A stretch of 64,000 bases of DNA from Streptomyces sp. SID8374 (GTDB lineage Bacteria; Actinomycetota; Actinomycetes; Streptomycetales; Streptomycetaceae), in the NCBI RefSeq assembly GCF_009865135.1, contig NZ_WWGH01000001.1, positions 558,001 through 622,000 of the forward strand, given 5' to 3'. Of this stretch, positions 37,938-46,372 are shown piece after piece (positions within the stretch are counted from its first letter, which is position 1; the number at the start of each line of letters is the position of its first letter). The notes below the pieces were generated by a model. That model saw only the letters and a list, made by a program, of their open reading frames with translations. It had not been told where the DNA came from and made no database searches. Made by a program: the position numbers and the translations under genes.

Positions 37938-39715
37938 TCGGCGTCGCACCACCGGCGTACGACCCGGCCGCCCCGGAGTCGGCCACCACCCTGCCCGTGG
38001 GCACCCCCACGACCGTACGGAGTTACGTACGGCATCTGCTGCGGCGCCACCGCAAGGCCTTCGCCCTCCTCATCGGCGCCAACGCGGTGGCGGTCATCGC
38101 GTCGATCGCCGGGCCGTATCTGCTGGGCGGGCTGGTCGAGGACCTCTCCGAGGGGGTCACCGACCTCCATCTGGAGCGCACGGCCGCGATCTTCGCCGTC
38201 GCGCTGGTGGTCCAGACGGTCTTCACCCGGTCCATGCGGCTGCGCGGGGCGATGCTGGGCGAGGAGATGCTCGCCGATCTGCGCGAGGACTTCCTCGTAC
38301 GGTCGGTGGGGCTGCCGCCGGGCGTCCTGGAGCGGGCCGGGACCGGCGATCTGCTCTCCCGGATCACCACGGACATCGACCGGCTGGCCAACGCGATGCG
38401 CGAGGCCGTGCCGCAGCTGGCGATCGGCATCGTCTGGGCCGGGCTGCTGCTCGGCGCGCTCACCGTGACCGCTCCCCCGCTGGCGCTGGCCGTGCTCATC
38501 GCACTGCCGGTGCTGATCATCGGCTGCCGCTGGTACTTCCGGCGCGCGCCGTCGGCGTACCGCTCGGAGGCCGCCGGTTACGCGGCCGTCGCCGCGATGC
38601 TCGCCGAGACCGTGGACGCCGGGCGGACCGTGGAGGCGCACCGGCTCGGTGACCGCCGGGTCGCCCTGTCGGACCGGCGGATCACGGAGTGGACGGCGTG
38701 GGAGCGGTACACGCTGTTCCTGCGCTCGGTCCTCTTCCCGGTCGTCAACGCGACGTACGTGACGATCCTCGGCGCGGTCCTGCTGCTCGGCGGCTGGTTC
38801 GTGCTGGAGGGGTGGCTGACGGTCGGGCAGCTGACCACGGGTGCGCTGCTGGCCCAGATGATGGTCGACCCGATCGGCCTGATCCTGCGCTGGTACGACG
38901 AACTCCAGGTGGCCCAGGTGTCGTTGGCGCGGCTGGTCGGCGTACGGGAGATCGAGCCGGACGCCGGTGACGCCGAGGTCGGGCCGGAGGGCCGGGACGT
39001 ACGGGCGGACGAGGTGCGGTTCGGGTACCGGGAGGGTGTCGACGTCCTGCACCAGGTGTCGCTGGACGTGGCTCCGGGCACGCGGCTCGCCCTGGTCGGG
39101 CCCTCGGGCGCGGGCAAGTCGACGCTGGGCCGCCTGCTGGCCGGTATCTACGCCCCGCGCACGGGCGAGGTGACCCTCGGCGGGGCCGAGCTGTCGCGGA
39201 TGACGGCGGAGCGGGTCCGGGAGCATGTGGCCCTGGTCAACCAGGAGCACCACGTCTTCGTCGGCTCGCTGCGGGACAACCTGCTGCTGGCCAGGGACGG
39301 GGCGCAGGACGCCGAGCTGTGGGCGTCGCTGGCCGCGGTCGACGCGGACGGCTGGGCGAAGGGGCTGGAGAACGGGCTGGAGACGGAGGTCGGTTCGGGC
39401 GGGTTCGCGCTGACTCCGGCGCAGGCACAGCAGATCGCGCTCGCCCGTCTCGTGCTGGCCGACCCGCACACGCTGGTGCTGGACGAGGCGACCTCGCTGC
39501 TGGACCCGCGGGCCGCCCGCCATCTGGAGCGTTCGCTCGCCCGGGTGCTGGAGGGCCGTACGGTGGTGGCGATCGCGCACCGGCTGCACACCGCGCACGA
39601 CGCGGATGTGATCGCGGTGGTGGAGGACGGCCGGATCAGCGAACTGGGCAGCCATGACGAGCTGGTGGCGGCGGACGGGGCCTACGCGGCGCTGTGGCGG
39701 TCCTGGCACGGGTGA
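37934..39715 (+). CDS. ABC exporter subunit with degenerate signature (heterodimer partner 2)
   Basis: 593 residues: membrane domain (about 45-330), then a nucleotide-binding domain with a normal Walker A GPSGAGKSTLG, Q-loop LVNQEHHVF, Walker B LVLDEATSLLD and switch His AIAHRLHTA. The ABC signature is altered to ALTPAQAQQIALARL. With its partner it provides a canonical Walker A facing the partner's LSGGQ, while the second site has neither. Start ATG overlaps the partner's stop. The cargo is unknown; such heterodimers export drugs, peptides or siderophores. Confidence 0.9.
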   Translation: MIGVAPPAYDPAAPESATTLPVGTPTTVRSYVRHLLRRHRKAFALLIGANAVAVIASIAGPYLLGGLVEDLSEGVTDLHLERTAAIFAVALVVQTVFTRSMRLRGAMLGEEMLADLREDFLVRSVGLPPGVLERAGTGDLLSRITTDIDRLANAMREAVPQLAIGIVWAGLLLGALTVTAPPLALAVLIALPVLIIGCRWYFRRAPSAYRSEAAGYAAVAAMLAETVDAGRTVEAHRLGDRRVALSDRRITEWTAWERYTLFLRSVLFPVVNATYVTILGAVLLLGGWFVLEGWLTVGQLTTGALLAQMMVDPIGLILRWYDELQVAQVSLARLVGVREIEPDAGDAEVGPEGRDVRADEVRFGYREGVDVLHQVSLDVAPGTRLALVGPSGAGKSTLGRLLAGIYAPRTGEVTLGGAELSRMTAERVREHVALVNQEHHVFVGSLRDNLLLARDGAQDAELWASLAAVDADGWAKGLENGLETEVGSGGFALTPAQAQQIALARLVLADPHTLVLDEATSLLDPRAARHLERSLARVLEGRTVVAIAHRLHTAHDADVIAVVEDGRISELGSHDELVAADGAYAALWRSWHG

Positions 39716-39730
39716 GGGCCCTTCAAGGGT

Positions 39731-41269
39731 TCACCGGGCCGTTCGGACGGGGTGCGGCTGGAGGAGCTGGTCCACGGGCGCGTGATCGTCGGTGAGGACC
39801 GGGGCGTCGCCGGTCCAGGCCGTCACGGTGTCGCCCGTGGCGATCCTCCAGCCGGTCTCCCGGGCGTCCAGGGCCTTCTGGATCGCGGGGGCGTCGAGGG
39901 GCCGGTCGGAGGCGAGCACCACCATGTTGCCGCCCACCGGGGTCGCGGCCGGGTCGAGGCCGATGTCCACGGGGGCGCCGATGACGGCGACGTGCTCGAA
40001 CACCTCGGCCAGCGTGGCGACTTCGGCGCGGGCGAAGGCGAGGCGGCCGTGGTCGATGAGGTTGGCGGCGTACAGCCCGTCCTTCCTGAGCGCCCGGTGG
40101 ACGTCCCTCAGCGCCTCGGTGGTCGTGAGGTGCCACGGCACGCTGACACCCCCGAAGGCGTCGCCCACGACGAGGTCCCGGCTGTCGGCCTCCAGCCGCT
40201 TCAGGCCGAGCCGGGCGTCCTCCACGCGTACGTCGATGCCGCTGGAGGCCCCCAGGTTGAGCTGTTCGCGGTCGATGCGGACGACCCCGCCGTCGATCTC
40301 GGAGACGAGGCTGCGGGTCCCGGGGCGTACGGACGCGAGATAGCGGGGGAAGGTGAGGCCGCCGCCCCCGATGTGGTGGGCGGCGAGCGGCTCGCCCGCA
40401 GGGAAGGCGGTGTCGGCGACGGCCGCGATGGCGCGCACATAACCGAACCGGAGGTACGTCGGGTCCTCGACGTCGACATACGAATGGCGCAGGCCGTCCA
40501 GGACCAGGGTGCGGCCGGTGGCCCGGTCGGGGTCCGCGACGATCCGGGCGCAGTGGTAGCGGGTCTCCGCGTCGCAACCGCCGGGGGCGAACGCGGTGGC
40601 GAGGGAACCGGCCACGACGGCGGCCAGCGCCACGGCCGAGGCCCGGCGCCAGCGGCGGGCCCGCCGGCCGATTAGGACGGCACCGAGCACCAGGAGCGTT
40701 CCCAGCCCGATCAGGATGGAGCTGACGGGCAGCCGTGAGATCAGGACGAAGCCGGTGAGGACGGTGCCGACGATGGCGCCGAAGGTGCCCACACCGGAGA
40801 GCCGTCCCACGACGGTGCCGGTTTCGGCGAGGCTGGTGAGCCGCAGCTTCGTCACGAGCGGGGTCACTGCGGAGAGCAGCGCCCCGGGCACGAGGAGGGT
40901 GCCCGCCGCGACCAGCAGGAGCAGCGGCGCGGCCCACTCCGCGGTGGTGCGGAGCAGCAGCGGGGTGAGCGCGACGACCACGCCCGACACCCCGAGCGCG
41001 GGGCCGATGAGCCGGTGCGGGTCGACCTGGTCGGCGACGCGCCCGCCCAGCCAGGAGCCCAGGGCGATCGCGGTGAGGGCGATGCCGATGACCAGGGTGC
41101 TGGTCTCCAGGGTGAGGCCGAGGTACGGGGCGAGCAGCCGCAGCGCGACGATCTCGACCACCAGGACCGCGGCCGAGGAGCCGAACACCAGGACGGCTGC
41201 GGCGCGTTGGCCCAGCCCCTGGTCGCGGGGCGGGTCGTCGGCCACGGGCGGGGAGGGCGGTGTGGTCAC
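39731..41269 (-). CDS. Membrane-anchored spermidine-synthase-like protein
   Basis: 512 residues. The N-terminal half has about seven hydrophobic helices (VLVFGSSAAVLVVEIVALRLLAPYLG onward). The C-terminal half is a Rossmann fold with HIGGGGLTFPRYLASVRPGTRSLVSEIDGGVV, the SAM/dcSAM loop and acidic ending of the spermidine synthase family, and DLVVGDAFGG. Such fusions are common in actinobacteria, and real polyamine synthesis is not shown for them. The GTG at 41269 follows GAGGA; a much longer upstream frame is non-coding overlap. Confidence 0.8.
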   Translation of the reverse strand: MTTPPSPPVADDPPRDQGLGQRAAAVLVFGSSAAVLVVEIVALRLLAPYLGLTLETSTLVIGIALTAIALGSWLGGRVADQVDPHRLIGPALGVSGVVVALTPLLLRTTAEWAAPLLLLVAAGTLLVPGALLSAVTPLVTKLRLTSLAETGTVVGRLSGVGTFGAIVGTVLTGFVLISRLPVSSILIGLGTLLVLGAVLIGRRARRWRRASAVALAAVVAGSLATAFAPGGCDAETRYHCARIVADPDRATGRTLVLDGLRHSYVDVEDPTYLRFGYVRAIAAVADTAFPAGEPLAAHHIGGGGLTFPRYLASVRPGTRSLVSEIDGGVVRIDREQLNLGASSGIDVRVEDARLGLKRLEADSRDLVVGDAFGGVSVPWHLTTTEALRDVHRALRKDGLYAANLIDHGRLAFARAEVATLAEVFEHVAVIGAPVDIGLDPAATPVGGNMVVLASDRPLDAPAIQKALDARETGWRIATGDTVTAWTGDAPVLTDDHAPVDQLLQPHPVRTAR

Positions 41270-41407
41270 CGCAGCATCCTCGCATGCGGACGACCGGACT
41301 CCCGCTGCCCGAACCCCCGCTGTCCTCACGGCCGGAGGCAGCGGGCCCTCCCCCGGCGGCCGGAAATCCCGGTGCGTCCCCGCCGGGCCCGGTGCTGCAA
41401 TGAGCCG

Positions 41408-42322
41408 GTGACCTGCGACGACGAGACCCTGGCCGAAGAGACCGCGACCGGCGCGACCCTGGCTGCCGAGAACACGACCGTGGACCGGGGGCGCTTCCCG
41501 GACGCCGTCACCCCCTGGGAGGACCCGGTCTGGCGGGCGGAGGCCCTCGGCTGGGTGACCGGGGCACTCGCCGCCCACGGGCTCGTGGAGACGGGTGCCC
41601 GGCGGGTGCGGCTGCGTCCGTGGTCGGTGCTGGTGCGGCTGGCTGTCGCGGGGCGGGCGCCCGTGTGGTTCAAGGCCGTTCCGCCCGGCGCCGCCTTCGA
41701 GGCACCGCTCAGCGAGGCCCTGGCCCGCTGGGTCCCGGACCATGTGCTGACCCCGCTCGCCGTCGAGGCGGCACGCGGCTGGATGCTCCTCCCGGACGGC
41801 GGCCCGGTGCTGTGGGAGGCGCTGGACGGGCAGCCCGCCGACCCCGGGTACTGGGAGGAGCCGCTGCGCCGGTACGCCGCGATGCAGCGGGATCTCATCC
41901 CGTACGACGACGCCATCGAGGCGCTGGGGGTGCCCGCGGCCGGCCCGCGCGCCCTGCCGGAGCTGTTCGACCGGCTGGTCGCGGAGAACACCGCGCCGGC
42001 CCGGGAGGACCGGGTGGCGCCGGCTGCGCTGCGGCCCCGGGTCGCCGACTGGTCCGAGGAGCTGGCGTCCTCGGGCGTCGCGGACTCGCTGGACCACGCC
42101 GATCTGCACGAGGGCCAGCTGTTCGCCCCGGCACCCGGCCGGTACGCCTTCTTCGACCGGGGCGACGCCCTGGTCGGCCACCCCTTCCACAGCCTGCTGG
42201 TCCCCGCCCGTACGGCCTTCGAGCGCTGCGGCCCCGAGGTGCTGCCCCGGCTGCCGGACGCCCCCGGGGGCGCCGAGGCGGCCTCCTGGCTGCGGGAGCC
42301 GGCGGTCGGCCCGCCGCTGTGA
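41408..42322 (+). CDS. Aminoglycoside-phosphotransferase-like (APH family) protein
   Basis: 304 residues. The kinase-like catalytic region has LDHADLHEGQLF (Brenner-type HxDLH) followed by AFFDRGDALVGHPF, the metal-binding acidic motif. The N-terminal lobe has VWFKAVPPGAAFEAPL, giving a candidate ATP-contacting Lys. The acceptor is unknown; in actinobacteria most of these are metabolic kinases rather than resistance enzymes. Start GTG at 41408 gives VTCDDETL; the ribosome site is weak. Confidence 0.78.
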   Translation: MTCDDETLAEETATGATLAAENTTVDRGRFPDAVTPWEDPVWRAEALGWVTGALAAHGLVETGARRVRLRPWSVLVRLAVAGRAPVWFKAVPPGAAFEAPLSEALARWVPDHVLTPLAVEAARGWMLLPDGGPVLWEALDGQPADPGYWEEPLRRYAAMQRDLIPYDDAIEALGVPAAGPRALPELFDRLVAENTAPAREDRVAPAALRPRVADWSEELASSGVADSLDHADLHEGQLFAPAPGRYAFFDRGDALVGHPFHSLLVPARTAFERCGPEVLPRLPDAPGGAEAASWLREPAVGPPL

Positions 42323-42447
42323 GCGGCCCCCGTTGACCCCTGCCAGGAGGCGGACTCGGTTGCATCCGGTGAGGATGAGGAGTGCATCGGCCGGTATACG
42401 GGGCAGGCGAGCGCAGAACCACGCAAACCCGAGAAGGGACGCAGACC

Positions 42448-43809
42448 GTGGCACCACCCAGGATTCTCGTCGTCGGCGCCGGCTTCGCAGGTGTCGAATG
42501 TGTACAACGCCTGGAGCGCAAACTCGCTCCGGGCGAGGCCGAGATCGCGCTCGTGACGCCGTTCTCCTACCAGCTCTACCTGCCGTTGCTGCCCCAGGTG
42601 GCCTCCGGCGTGCTCACCCCCCAGTCGGTCGCGGTCTCGCTGCGCCGCAGCCGCCGCCACCGCACCCGGATCATCCCCGGCGGAGCGATCGGCGTGGACA
42701 CGAAGGCCAAGGTCTGCGTCATCCGGAAGATCACGGACGAGGTCGTCAACGAGCCGTACGACTACATCGTGCTGGCCGCGGGCAGCGTGACCCGGACGTT
42801 CGACATCCCGGGGCTGCTGGACCACGCCCGCGGGATGAAGACGCTGGCGGAGGCGGCGTACGTGCGCGACCACGTGATCGCCCAGCTGGATCTGGCCGAC
42901 GCCAGCCAGGACGAGGCGGAGCGGGCCTCCCGGCTCCAGTTCGTCGTGGTCGGCGGCGGTTACGCCGGTACGGAGACGGCCGCCTGCCTCCAGCGCCTCA
43001 CCACCAACGCGATCCGGCACTACCCGCGGCTGGACCCGAAGCTGATCAAGTGGCATCTGATCGACATCGCGCCCAAGCTGATGCCGGAGCTGGGCGACAA
43101 GCTGGGGCGGGCCGCGCTGGACGTGCTCCGCAAGCGGAACATCGACGTGTCGCTCGGGGTCTCGATCGCCAAGGCCGGGGCGGAGGAGGTCACGTTCACC
43201 GACGGCCGGGTGCTGCCCTGCCGGACGCTGATCTGGACCGCCGGGGTGGCCGCGAGCCCGCTGATCGCCACGCTGGGCGCGGAGACCGTACGCGGCCGCC
43301 TCGCCGTGACACCGCAGCTGAGGCTGCCGGGCGAGGACGGGGTGTTCTCGCTCGGCGACGCGGCGGCGGTGCCCGACCTGGCCAAGGGCGACGGGGCGGT
43401 CTGCCCGCCGACCGCTCAGCACGCGATGCGCCAGGGCAAGGTGATGGCGGACAACCTGATCGCCTCGCTGCGCAATCAGCCGCTCAAGGACTACGTCCAC
43501 AAGGACCTGGGGCTCGTCGTGGACCTCGGTGGCAAGGACGCGGTCTCCAAGCCGCTGGGCGTCGAACTGCACGGGCTGCCCGCGCAGGCCGTGGCGCGGG
43601 GCTACCACTGGTCGGCGCTGCGGACGAACGTCGCCAAGACCCGGGTCATGACGAACTGGATGCTCAACGCGATCGCCGGTGACGACTTCGTACGGACCGG
43701 GTTCCAGTCGCGCAAGGCGGCGACGCTGCGGGACTTCGAGTACACGGACGCCTATCTGACGCCGGAGCAGATCAAGGAGCACACGGAGTCGACGGTCATC
43801 AAGCACTGA
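42448..43809 (+). CDS. ndh: Type II NADH dehydrogenase (NDH-2)
   Basis: 453 residues. Two dinucleotide folds: FAD-binding ILVVGAGFAGVECVQRL and NADH-binding FVVVGGGYAGTETAACL, plus VFSLGDAAAVPD and AQHAMRQGKVMADNL, as in NDH-2. The C-terminus has the amphipathic helices that hold the enzyme to the membrane (GYHWSALRTNVAKTRVMTNWML). It transfers electrons from NADH to menaquinone without pumping protons. The GTG at 42448 follows GAGAAGGGA. A hairpin separates it from the convergent ligase gene. Confidence 0.88.
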   Translation: MAPPRILVVGAGFAGVECVQRLERKLAPGEAEIALVTPFSYQLYLPLLPQVASGVLTPQSVAVSLRRSRRHRTRIIPGGAIGVDTKAKVCVIRKITDEVVNEPYDYIVLAAGSVTRTFDIPGLLDHARGMKTLAEAAYVRDHVIAQLDLADASQDEAERASRLQFVVVGGGYAGTETAACLQRLTTNAIRHYPRLDPKLIKWHLIDIAPKLMPELGDKLGRAALDVLRKRNIDVSLGVSIAKAGAEEVTFTDGRVLPCRTLIWTAGVAASPLIATLGAETVRGRLAVTPQLRLPGEDGVFSLGDAAAVPDLAKGDGAVCPPTAQHAMRQGKVMADNLIASLRNQPLKDYVHKDLGLVVDLGGKDAVSKPLGVELHGLPAQAVARGYHWSALRTNVAKTRVMTNWMLNAIAGDDFVRTGFQSRKAATLRDFEYTDAYLTPEQIKEHTESTVIKH

Positions 43810-43821
43810 CCCCCGGCGCCC

Positions 43822-43853
43822 GAGCCGCGCCCTGTCACCCCGGGGCGCGGCTC
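43822..43853. terminator. Terminator between convergent ndh and ligase genes
   Basis: GAGCCGCGCCC and GGGCGCGGCTC pair over 11 bp with a 10-base loop. The right arm overlaps the stop codon of the minus-strand ligase gene. Confidence 0.65.
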
Positions 43854-45387
43854 ACCGCTGCCGTGAGAGGACCGTCTCCACCGTGTCGGCCTCCTGCGCG
43901 GTCTTGTCCTCGCGGTAGCGCAGGACGCGGGCGAAGCGGAGGGTGACGCCCGCCGGGTAGCGGGTGGAGCGCTGGAGCCCGTCGTAGGCGATCTCCACGA
44001 CGAGTTCCGGCCGTACGGTCACGACGTGGCCGTTCTCCTCGGTCGCCAGCTCCCGCAGCTTCTCGGTCTGCCACTCCAGGAGGGCGTCGGTGAGCCCCTT
44101 GAAGGTCTTGCCGAGCATCGCGAAGCTGCCGTCGGAGCGTCGGGCGCCGAGGTGGAGGTTGGAGAGCTTGCCGGTGCGCCGGCCGCTCCCCCATTCGGCG
44201 GCCAGCACCACCAGGTCCAGGGTGTGCACCGGCTTGACCTTGAGCCAGGAGGCGCCCCGGCGGCCCGCGCTGTAGGCGGCGGCCAGGTCCTTGACGACGA
44301 CGCCCTCGTGGCCGCGCTCCAGGGTCTCGGCGAGGAACGCCTCGGCGGCCCGGCGGGCGTCCTCGTCCGCCGGGTCGGGCACGAGCGCGCGCCGGACCCT
44401 CAGAGCCTCGGGGACCAGCCGGGCCAGGGCGGCGTGGCGCTCGGCGAAGGGGAGGTCGAGGAGGTCCTCGCCGTCGGCGGAGAGGGCGTCGAAGAAGACG
44501 GGGACGATCGGTACGCCTGCGGCAGCGGCGGCCACGTCACGGCGCGAGCCCACCCGGGAGGCGGTCTCCTGGAAGGGGCGCGGCCTGCCGTCCTCCCCCA
44601 GCGCGATCACCTCGCCGTCCAGGATGAACCGCCCGGTCTCCAGTGCGGCGACGGCGGTGACGAGTTCGGGCAGCCGGTCGGTGATGTCGTCGAGGGTCCG
44701 GGTGTAGGCGCGGACCCGGTCGCCGTCCCGGTGGACCTGGACCCGGATGCCGTCGAGTTTCTCCTCGACCGCGCAGGGGCCCAGCTTCTCCACGGCCTCG
44801 GTGACCGAGGCGGCGGTGTGGGCCAGCATCGGCTGGACGGGCCGCCCCACGGTGAGGCGGAAGGCCGCGAGCGCTCCGGGGCCCTCGGCGAGGAGGGTCC
44901 GGGCCACCTCCTGGAGCGATCCGGCGAGCATCACGGCCCGGCGGACGTCGGCGGGCGGGGCCTCGGCGGCCCGGGCCAGCGCGTCGGCGGCGACGGCGTC
45001 CAGGGCGCCCTGGCGGACCTCCCCGGTGAGCAGGGCCTTCAGGAAGTGCTGCTCTTCGGCGGTGGCGGCGGCGAACAGGGCGCGCAGGCGCTCGCGCCGC
45101 AGGGCCTGGGAGCCGGTGCCGGAGACGGCGGCCAGCTCGGTCAAGTCGGCGTCGACCCCGGTGACGGTGAGCGTGGGCTCGGCGGCGGGCTCCACGGGGT
45201 CCCCCAGGCTCCGCCAGCCGATGCCGATCCGGCCCTGGGGCAGCCGCCCGGCGAGGTACGGGATGACCACGGGCACGTCCTCGGGTCCGGCGTCCCGGAA
45301 GAGCTCGGCGAGGAGCGCCACCTTCTTGGAGCGGGCGGAGGTGGCGGCGACCTCCAGGGAGACCTGGGCGAGCTCGGCGAGCAGCAT
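43852..45387 (-). CDS. ATP-dependent DNA ligase (LigB type)
   Basis: 511 residues. An N-terminal DNA-binding domain (about 1-180) precedes the adenylation domain with catalytic Lys210 in CAVEEKLDGIRVQ. The other nucleotidyltransferase motifs follow: RFILDGEVIAL, HEGVVVKDL and SWLKVKPVHTLDLVV, then an OB-fold end. It seals nicks using ATP. Streptomycetes also have the essential NAD-dependent ligase, so this is likely accessory and used in repair. The Met at 45387 is the only start that keeps the family N-terminus MLLAELAQVS. Confidence 0.92.
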   Translation of the reverse strand: MLLAELAQVSLEVAATSARSKKVALLAELFRDAGPEDVPVVIPYLAGRLPQGRIGIGWRSLGDPVEPAAEPTLTVTGVDADLTELAAVSGTGSQALRRERLRALFAAATAEEQHFLKALLTGEVRQGALDAVAADALARAAEAPPADVRRAVMLAGSLQEVARTLLAEGPGALAAFRLTVGRPVQPMLAHTAASVTEAVEKLGPCAVEEKLDGIRVQVHRDGDRVRAYTRTLDDITDRLPELVTAVAALETGRFILDGEVIALGEDGRPRPFQETASRVGSRRDVAAAAAGVPIVPVFFDALSADGEDLLDLPFAERHAALARLVPEALRVRRALVPDPADEDARRAAEAFLAETLERGHEGVVVKDLAAAYSAGRRGASWLKVKPVHTLDLVVLAAEWGSGRRTGKLSNLHLGARRSDGSFAMLGKTFKGLTDALLEWQTEKLRELATEENGHVVTVRPELVVEIAYDGLQRSTRYPAGVTLRFARVLRYREDKTAQEADTVETVLSRQR

Positions 45388-45443
45388 GCGGCCATGGTGC
45401 TACGGGGCCGGGCGGACCGCCCGCCCGCAACACGGCCGACGGG

Positions 45444-46235
45444 TCATATGTAGTTCAGTGCGGCGGCCCCGCCCACTCCCCCGAGCACCATGAACGCGGG
45501 CATCAGGACCTTGATCTCCACCCAGCTGCCGGCCCGGAACCGCATGAACTTCGGAGGGCCGAGCGGGTACCAGCGCTTGCCGCCGATCGGCAGCGGCCAC
45601 AGGATCGGGCAGCCCGAGACGGTCAGCGCGTCCCCGATGTCGTGGACCAGGGCGCCGAGCACGATGGGCAGGCCGAGCCACATGTACTCCTGGCCGGGGG
45701 CGTCGAAGAGCCAGCCCGCCCCGTTGCCGGGCTGGTCCAGGACGCCCGCCAGGATCCAGGCGCTGGTGGCGCCGAGCAGCCAGACGAGGATGTCGCTGGA
45801 GACCCGGGCGGCCCGCCAGAGCAGGCCCTCGACGGCGAGGACCAGGTGGACGAAGAGGATCGCGAGGACCGCCCAGCGCCCTCCGCTGACCGCGGCGAAG
45901 GAACAGCCGGCGCCCATGAGGACGGCGAAGAACCAGGTGTGGGTGAGCGTGCGGTGGCCGCCGGTGCGCCGGGGGTCGGCCTTGCTCTTGGTGGCCTTGT
46001 AGACGGCGTACGAGAGCTTGTCGGTGATCTCGCAGAGCCACTTGGAGAGCGGGCCGAAGGCGCGCGAGATGGTCGCCGACTTGTGGTCGAGGTCGGGGGC
46101 GAGGGCGGCGCCCGCGCAGATCAGCGCTCCTACGACCAGGACCGGCCAGGGCATCGTGTGGCCCGCGGCGGCCGCCGCCGCGCCCACCCCCAGCCAGGCC
46201 GCTGCCCCTGACAGAGAGTGTGCCGGTCCCATCAT
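45444..46235 (-). CDS. DUF457/YdjM-like membrane-bound metal-dependent hydrolase
   Basis: 263 residues with several membrane helices. Early motifs MMGPAHSLSGAAAW and APDLDHKSA, then GGHRTLTHTWFF and a late GALVHDIGDALT, place His and Asp pairs as in the YdjM/DUF457 family of putative metal-dependent membrane hydrolases. The reaction is unknown. Either of two adjacent ATG codons may start it. It is divergent from the HelY-like helicase with a gap of 137 bp. Confidence 0.82.
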   Translation of the reverse strand: MMGPAHSLSGAAAWLGVGAAAAAAGHTMPWPVLVVGALICAGAALAPDLDHKSATISRAFGPLSKWLCEITDKLSYAVYKATKSKADPRRTGGHRTLTHTWFFAVLMGAGCSFAAVSGGRWAVLAILFVHLVLAVEGLLWRAARVSSDILVWLLGATSAWILAGVLDQPGNGAGWLFDAPGQEYMWLGLPIVLGALVHDIGDALTVSGCPILWPLPIGGKRWYPLGPPKFMRFRAGSWVEIKVLMPAFMVLGGVGGAAALNYI

Positions 46236-46372
46236 GGTCTGTTCCGCCCCCAGTGCGTCATGCGCCCATCACCGGTACGGCGTGGGCTGGTTGAGTGCGC
46301 AGCGTATCGTCCATGATCTTCGTGGTGTCCGCCGGTTCCCTCATCCGGGCGGAAGCCAGGCAAGATGGGGGC

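Noticed and set aside
34413..37952. 1179-codon minus-strand open frame
   Set aside because: It spans two well supported plus-strand genes and shows no motif.
41408..42322. Aminoglycoside resistance gene
   Set aside because: Only the general kinase motifs match; no resistance-specific features or context.
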